From NCBI GenBank assembly GCA_029068665.1, contig JAIECC010000373.1, positions 1-10,739 of the forward strand: DNA of 10,739 nt. Reading direction: 5' to 3'. The DNA is from Lachnospiraceae bacterium. GTDB lineage: Bacteria > Bacillota > Clostridia > Lachnospirales > Lachnospiraceae. Shown one piece after another: positions 7,539-10,739 of this stretch. The notes under the pieces are model-generated. The model was given only the letters and a program-made list of their open reading frames with translations, was not told where the DNA came from and ran no database searches. Numbering within the stretch: the first letter of the stretch is position 1; the number at the start of each line of letters is the position of its first letter. A program made the translations under genes and the position numbers.

Positions 7539-8558
7539 TTATGCCTCTCCGGAGGTGGTAATATTCTCCTGAATCAAATCTTTAATGTGCTGCTTACTGA
7601 ATTCCATACACTGGGTTACGGCATTTTTTACTTCACTGGCCTTGGAACTGCCGTGAACCTTAGCTACCAGTCCGTTAATTCCCAGCAGCGGTGCACCACC
7701 ATAGTTGGAGGAATCAAACTCCTTTACCGCCTCTTTAATCTTTGGCTTCACCAAAGCGGCACCGACTGTACTGATTGGGGAAGCTGTCATGGCACTCTTG
7801 ATCTGCTTCATCAGGAATGAAGCTGTACCCTCATATAATTTCAAAATTACATTTCCTACAAAGGCATCGCAGACAATTACATCTGCATGTCCTGCCGGAA
7901 TATCCCTTGCCTCGATACTTCCGATAAAATTAATATTCTTACATGCCTTTAGAAGTGGAAATGTCTCCTTTACCAATGCATTTCCTTTCTCTTCCTCAGC
8001 ACCTACATTCACAATGGCAACCCGTGGATTCTCAATTCCCACAATATGCTTCATATAGATACTTCCCATCTGGGCAAACTGTACCAGATCCGCCGGTCTG
8101 GAATCCATGTTCGCACCACAGTCGATCAAAATGGATACACCGCCTTCTCTTGGAATCAATGGTGCCAGCGGAGAACGACGGATTCCCTTGATTCGTCCTA
8201 CAATCATTCGTCCACCTACTAATACGGCGCCGGTGCTTCCGGCTGAAATCAGTCCCTCTGCCTTGCCTTCCCGCACCAGATTCAGTCCCACAATCAGGGA
8301 AGACTCCTTTTTTGTCTTTACTGCTTCTACCGGCTGGTCATGGCAGGTAATCACATCCGGAGCATCTACCACTTCAATCTGTGCCTTGTTATACTCGTAT
8401 TTTGCAAGCTCTGCTTCGATTTCTGTCTGAGGACCCACGATGTATAAGAACACATCCGGATGCTCCTTCACTGCCAATACGGCACCTTCTACCAATGCCC
8501 ACGGAGAATTATCACCGCCCATAGCATCTATTACAATTTTAATCTGATTCTCTTCCAT
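7539..8558 (-). CDS. plsX: Phosphate acyltransferase PlsX
   Basis: PlsX, 339 residues, normal length. It is a peripheral membrane enzyme that converts acyl-ACP and phosphate to acyl-phosphate, the substrate PlsY uses for the first acylation of glycerol-3-phosphate. The N terminus (IKIVIDAMGGDNSP) is the family hallmark. Other conserved stretches are LISAGSTGAVLVGG, IDCGANMDSRPADLVQFAQMG, VGAEEEKGN, DVIVCDAFVGNVILK and GGAPLLGINGLVAKVHGSS. The ATG at 8556-8558 (MEENQIK) has AAGGAGGA 6 bases upstream; an 8-codon upstream extension is open but lies over this site. The gene has its own promoter at 8598-8626 and follows the rpmF terminator, so it begins a new transcription unit with rnc and smc. 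An acpP gene, a frequent neighbour supplying the acyl carrier, is absent. Confidence 0.98.
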   Translation of the reverse strand: MEENQIKIVIDAMGGDNSPWALVEGAVLAVKEHPDVFLYIVGPQTEIEAELAKYEYNKAQIEVVDAPDVITCHDQPVEAVKTKKESSLIVGLNLVREGKAEGLISAGSTGAVLVGGRMIVGRIKGIRRSPLAPLIPREGGVSILIDCGANMDSRPADLVQFAQMGSIYMKHIVGIENPRVAIVNVGAEEEKGNALVKETFPLLKACKNINFIGSIEARDIPAGHADVIVCDAFVGNVILKLYEGTASFLMKQIKSAMTASPISTVGAALVKPKIKEAVKEFDSSNYGGAPLLGINGLVAKVHGSSKASEVKNAVTQCMEFSKQHIKDLIQENITTSGEA

Positions 8559-8597
8559 GCTCTTCCTCCTTGTAAAACACATAAAAACCCATTTTAT

Positions 8598-8626
8598 ATA
8601 ATACTAAATTATCCAATTAATGTAAA
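8598..8626 (-). promoter_or_regulatory. Promoter for plsX-rnc-smc
   Basis: On the minus strand, TTTACA (8621-8626) and TATTAT (8598-8603) are separated by exactly 17 bases; each matches the sigma-A consensus at 5 of 6 positions. It lies between the rpmF terminator and the plsX start, giving a short leader of about 35 bases. The site is inferred from sequence only. Confidence 0.7.
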
Positions 8627-8650
8627 GAAATTCATAAAATACCCTTAAGG

Positions 8651-8690
8651 CAAAAAAACTGCCAGCTTATTTCTGCTGACAGTCTTTTTT
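8651..8690 (-). terminator. Intrinsic terminator after rpmF (probably bidirectional)
   Basis: A 9-base stem, 8675-8683 with 8658-8666 (ACTGTCAGC/GCTGGCAGT on the minus strand, one G-U pair), has an 8-base loop and is followed by seven Ts on the minus strand. On the plus strand the same stem is followed by CTTTTTT, so it could work both ways. It begins about 33 bases after the rpmF stop and separates rpmF from plsX. Confidence 0.9.
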
Positions 8691-8716
8691 GCTTATACCG
8701 GATTGCAGTCCCAATC

Positions 8717-8896
8717 TTAATCAACTGCAATGATTTCTTTCTTGTTATAAGAACCACAAGCCTTACATACTCTATGAGGCATCATTAACTCGCCGCACTT
8801 TGAACATTTTACCAATGTAGGAGCACTCATTTTCCAGTTTGCTCTACGCTTGTCTCTTCTAGCCTTGGAAGACTTATTCTTTGGACAAATTGACAT
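8717..8896 (-). CDS. rpmF: 50S ribosomal protein L32, zinc-binding form
   Basis: A 59-residue L32, a component of the large ribosomal subunit. It begins MSICPKNKSSKARRDKRRANW, the basic rRNA-binding tail, and has a zinc ribbon with C31-x2-C34 and C44-x2-C47. All four ligands are present, so this is the zinc-binding form. The ATG at 8894-8896 has a near-perfect Shine-Dalgarno sequence, AAGGAGGTG, 7 bases upstream, which fits a highly translated ribosomal gene. A perfect-consensus promoter precedes it at 9010-9038, with a leader of about 105 bases, and a terminator follows, so it is probably monocistronic. In many Clostridia a DUF177 gene precedes rpmF; only 157 bases separate it from ackA here, with no room for that gene. 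Confidence 0.98.
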   Translation of the reverse strand: MSICPKNKSSKARRDKRRANWKMSAPTLVKCSKCGELMMPHRVCKACGSYNKKEIIAVD

Positions 8897-8971
8897 TCGT
8901 GTACACCTCCTTAACCCGAACTGTTCTATGAATCTATCATAAATGAAAACTCATAATCATTGATGTTTTGC

Positions 8972-8989
8972 TGTCATCGATTTATGACA
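8972..8989 (-). promoter_or_regulatory. Short hairpin in the rpmF leader
   Basis: TGTCAT (8972-8977) and ATGACA (8984-8989) form a perfect 6-base stem with a 6-base loop. It begins about 13 bases into the predicted rpmF transcript, well before the Shine-Dalgarno sequence. It could stabilise the mRNA or bind a regulator; the role is unknown and chance is possible. Confidence 0.4.
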
Positions 8990-9009
8990 AGCTTTTCCAC
9001 ACCTTGACA

Positions 9010-9038
9010 ATTATACATAGCTGATTAGGGTTTGTCAA
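9010..9038 (-). promoter_or_regulatory. Perfect-consensus promoter for rpmF
   Basis: On the minus strand, TTGACA (9033-9038) and TATAAT (9010-9015) match the housekeeping sigma consensus at all 12 positions with the optimal 17-base spacer. The -35 box starts 15 bases after the ackA stop codon. Transcription should start near 9002. The flanks add an inverted pair: TTGACAA over the -35 and TTGTCAA beginning at the last base of the -10 (9004-9010 and 9032-9038). Confidence 0.9.
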
Positions 9039-9053
9039 CCATATTTTGCAACT

Positions 9054-10244
9054 TTACGGAAGCAATTCTACAGTCTCTCTTGCAATAGCAAGTTCTTCAT
9101 TGGTCGGCACTACCAGAACAGCCACCTTGGAATCCGGTGTGGAAATAATCCGGTCTTCTCCCCGTACCTGATTCTGTTCTGCATCAATGGCAACACCCAG
9201 ATACCCTAAATAATTGCAGATACCGGTTCTTGCGGCGATATTGTTCTCCCCTACTCCTGCAGTAAAGGCAATGGCATCCACACCGTTCATAATGGCAGTG
9301 TAAGAACCGATATATTGTGCTACCCGATAACAGAATAAATCCATGGCGATTTTCGCCCGCTTGTTACCGGTTCCAATTGCCTGCTCCAGGTCACGGAAAT
9401 CACTGGAAACACCGGAAACACCATACACTCCGGATTCTTTATTTAATATGTTCATAATCTCCCCAACGGATTTGCCTTCCTTCTGGGCAATAAATTCAAT
9501 TACAGCCGGGTCCAGGGTGCCGCTGCGGGTTCCCATAACCAGACCGTCCAGAGGTGTCAGTCCCATACTGGTATCTACGGATATTCCATGCTTAACCGCA
9601 CAGATGCTGGCACCATTTCCCAGATGGCAGACAATAGTTTTCAACTCTTCCGCTTTTTTTCCAAGTAATTCAGCCGTATGCTTGGAAACAAAGCTGTGAC
9701 TGGTGCCATGGAAACCATACTTCCGAAGCTTGTACTTTTCATAATATTCATATGGGATTCCATATAAATACGCCTCCTCCGGCATAGTCTGATGAAACGC
9801 TGTATCAAAGACCGCCGCCATAGGAACTTCCGGCATTAATTTCCGACAGGATTCAATTCCAATCAGATTGGCAGGATTGTGCAGCGGTGCCAGATCATTA
9901 CATTCCGTAATAGCCTGAATGACCTCCTCTGTAATCAACGTAGAGGAAGCAAACCGCTCTCCCCCATGAACAATTCGATGTCCCACTGCATCAATTTCCT
10001 TCAGGGAAGAAATCACACCATGCTCTGTATCCGTCAGCATTTTTAAGACCAGTTCCACAGCAGCCGTATGGTCCGGCATAGGAGATTCGATTTCAATGGA
10101 AGCCTTACCGGCAGCGGTATGCTTCAGTCTTCCGTCAATTTGAATCCGCTCACACAGACCTTTTGCCATTACCTGCTCGGTTACAGAATCAATCAACTGA
10201 TATTTCAAAGATGAACTGCCACAATTAATTACTAAAATATTCAT
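9054..10244 (-). CDS. ackA: Acetate kinase
   Basis: Acetate kinase, 396 residues, the normal length. It transfers phosphate from acetyl phosphate to ADP, giving acetate and ATP, the energy-yielding end of acetate fermentation in the cytosol. Family motifs are NCGSSSLKYQL (7-17), GHRIVHGGE (88-96), FDTAFHQTMP (146-155), KYGFHGTSHSFV (175-186), CHLGNGASI (206-214), MGTRSGTLDP (237-246) and AFTAGVGEN (326-334). Catalytic and binding residues known from the Methanosarcina enzyme have matches at N7, R90, D147, H179, H207, R240 and E384. I start at the ATG at 10242-10244, with GGAGG 8 bases upstream; the open frame further upstream (to 10424) runs through hairpins and lacks the family N terminus. 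It follows pta on the same strand after a structured 232-base spacer with no clear promoter. Confidence 0.99.
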   Translation of the reverse strand: MNILVINCGSSSLKYQLIDSVTEQVMAKGLCERIQIDGRLKHTAAGKASIEIESPMPDHTAAVELVLKMLTDTEHGVISSLKEIDAVGHRIVHGGERFASSTLITEEVIQAITECNDLAPLHNPANLIGIESCRKLMPEVPMAAVFDTAFHQTMPEEAYLYGIPYEYYEKYKLRKYGFHGTSHSFVSKHTAELLGKKAEELKTIVCHLGNGASICAVKHGISVDTSMGLTPLDGLVMGTRSGTLDPAVIEFIAQKEGKSVGEIMNILNKESGVYGVSGVSSDFRDLEQAIGTGNKRAKIAMDLFCYRVAQYIGSYTAIMNGVDAIAFTAGVGENNIAARTGICNYLGYLGVAIDAEQNQVRGEDRIISTPDSKVAVLVVPTNEELAIARETVELLP

Positions 10245-10268
10245 ACTTATTTCCTCCAAGTCAATAAC

Positions 10269-10326
10269 CCCGCGGCATTCGTCAAATATCCATGTAAACA
10301 TGGCTATTTTCCTCATTGCTCGCGGG
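10269..10326 (-). promoter_or_regulatory. Nested hairpin in the leader just upstream of ackA
   Basis: An outer clamp, 10269-10274 with 10321-10326 (CCCGCG/CGCGGG), encloses a perfect CCATGT/ACATGG hairpin (10290-10295 with 10298-10303). It ends about 25 bases before the ackA start codon, so in an mRNA it would lie directly upstream of the ribosome binding site. It may be a leader structure or part of a dispersed palindromic repeat. Confidence 0.55.
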
Positions 10327-10340
10327 AATAAAAAGCATAG

Positions 10341-10424
10341 AGCCACGTAATGCACAAGTGTATTACATGGCTGTATGTATTCATTATTTTTACTACTGTT
10401 ATAATGCTGACTGGCTACAGCCAT
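10341..10424 (-). promoter_or_regulatory. Mutually exclusive hairpins in the pta-ackA spacer
   Basis: The segment around 10362-10375 can pair in two ways. With 10341-10351 it forms an 11-base stem (AGCCATGTAAT/ATTACGTGGCT on the minus strand, one U-G pair). With 10416-10424 it forms a perfect 9-base stem (ATGGCTGTA/TACAGCCAT). Both need the same six bases, 10367-10372, so the folds compete. About 6 bases after the first stem on the minus strand comes CTTTTTATT, a weak terminator-like tract. The layout resembles an attenuator, but no ligand-binding domain is recognised. Confidence 0.5.
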
Positions 10425-10439
10425 ACTTCAGTGCAATCC

Positions 10440-10483
10440 GACCTCAGGGCTCCTCCCAGCTACGCTGGGCCCCTCCTCAGGTC
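10440..10483 (-). repeat. GC-rich hairpin spanning the pta stop codon
   Basis: Stems 10440-10444 with 10479-10483 (GACCT/AGGTC) and 10455-10460 with 10464-10469 (CCCAGC/GCTGGG, loop TAC), plus a few pairs between, form a strong hairpin that includes the pta stop codon (10477-10479). No U-run follows on the minus strand, so it is not a standard terminator; it could protect the pta mRNA 3' end. Confidence 0.5.
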
Positions 10484-10739
10484 AACTGTTGTGCCTGAGC
10501 CTGTACGGCGGTAATTGCAATAACACCTACAATATCATCTGCGCAGCAGCCTCTGGATAAATCATTTACCGGCTTCGCGATTCCCTGGGTAATCGGTCCA
10601 TAGGCATCTGCCTTTGCCAGCCGCTGTACCAGCTTGTATCCGATGTTTCCTGCATCCAGGTCCGGAAATACCAGCACATTTGCTTTACCGGCCACATCAC
10701 TTTCCGGTGCCTTGGAACGGGCAATGGTCGGAACAATAG
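10477..10739 (-). CDS. pta: Phosphate acetyltransferase, C-terminal part (cut by window edge)
   Basis: The last 87 or so residues of phosphate acetyltransferase, which makes acetyl phosphate and CoA from acetyl-CoA and phosphate; the downstream acetate kinase uses that product. The reading frame enters from the window edge at 10739 (IVPTIARSKAPESDVAGKANVLVFP) and continues through FPDLDAGNIGYKLVQRLAKADAYGPITQG to SRGCCADDIVGVIAITAVQAQ, the conserved C terminus of the short, Pta-only form of the enzyme. The TGA stop is at 10477-10479, inside a strong hairpin. The N-terminal part lies outside the window, so total length and upstream control cannot be judged. Confidence 0.96.
   Translation of the reverse strand, partial: IVPTIARSKAPESDVAGKANVLVFPDLDAGNIGYKLVQRLAKADAYGPITQGIAKPVNDLSRGCCADDIVGVIAITAVQAQAQQLT

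Noticed and set aside
8590..8626. A FapR-type operator at the plsX promoter, suggested by TTAGTA next to the -10 box
   Set aside because: Only one half of the known FapR palindrome is recognisable; the other half does not match.
10400..10405. Plus-strand TATAAT in the pta-ackA spacer as a promoter
   Set aside because: No -35 box at the proper distance and no plus-strand gene downstream.
10245..10424. N-terminal 60-residue extension of acetate kinase
   Set aside because: The family starts at MNILVINCGSSS, which has GGAGG upstream. The extension reads through hairpins.

Overview
The window looks like chromosome from a Clostridia bacterium, most likely a Lachnospiraceae-type gut anaerobe. The evidence is moderate GC content, strong AGGAGG-type ribosome binding sites, and the order pta, ackA, rpmF, plsX, rnc, smc, which is typical of that group. 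Every gene I can support lies on the minus strand, so transcription runs from high to low coordinates.

Right part (10739 to 8700): the 3' end of pta (phosphate acetyltransferase), a 232-base spacer dense in hairpins, then ackA (acetate kinase). Together these two enzymes convert acetyl-CoA to acetate and ATP. Next comes rpmF (ribosomal protein L32). It has its own perfect-consensus sigma-A-type promoter just after the ackA stop and its own intrinsic terminator, so it is probably a one-gene unit.

Middle (8640 to 3186): plsX, rnc and smc appear to form one operon for phospholipid synthesis, RNA processing and chromosome organisation. It starts at a good promoter upstream of plsX, and smc starts one base inside the rnc stop. 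Genes often found in this cluster in relatives are absent here: the DUF177 gene before rpmF, acpP between plsX and rnc, and ftsY after smc.

Intergenic region 2503 to 3185 (683 bases, no credible gene): this is the most striking part. It holds two copies of one structured element in inverted orientation, a compact copy (about 2572-2748) and a longer, multi-branched copy (about 2903-3176) that begins 9 bases beyond the smc stop codon. The copies differ in sequence, but at about eleven stem positions both paired bases changed together and pairing was kept. This suggests selection on a folded RNA or single-stranded DNA rather than on sequence.

Left part (2502 to 36): a MoxR-type AAA+ ATPase translationally coupled to a CoxE-like von Willebrand factor A protein with a non-standard metal-site motif, followed by a small predicted lipoprotein of unknown function.
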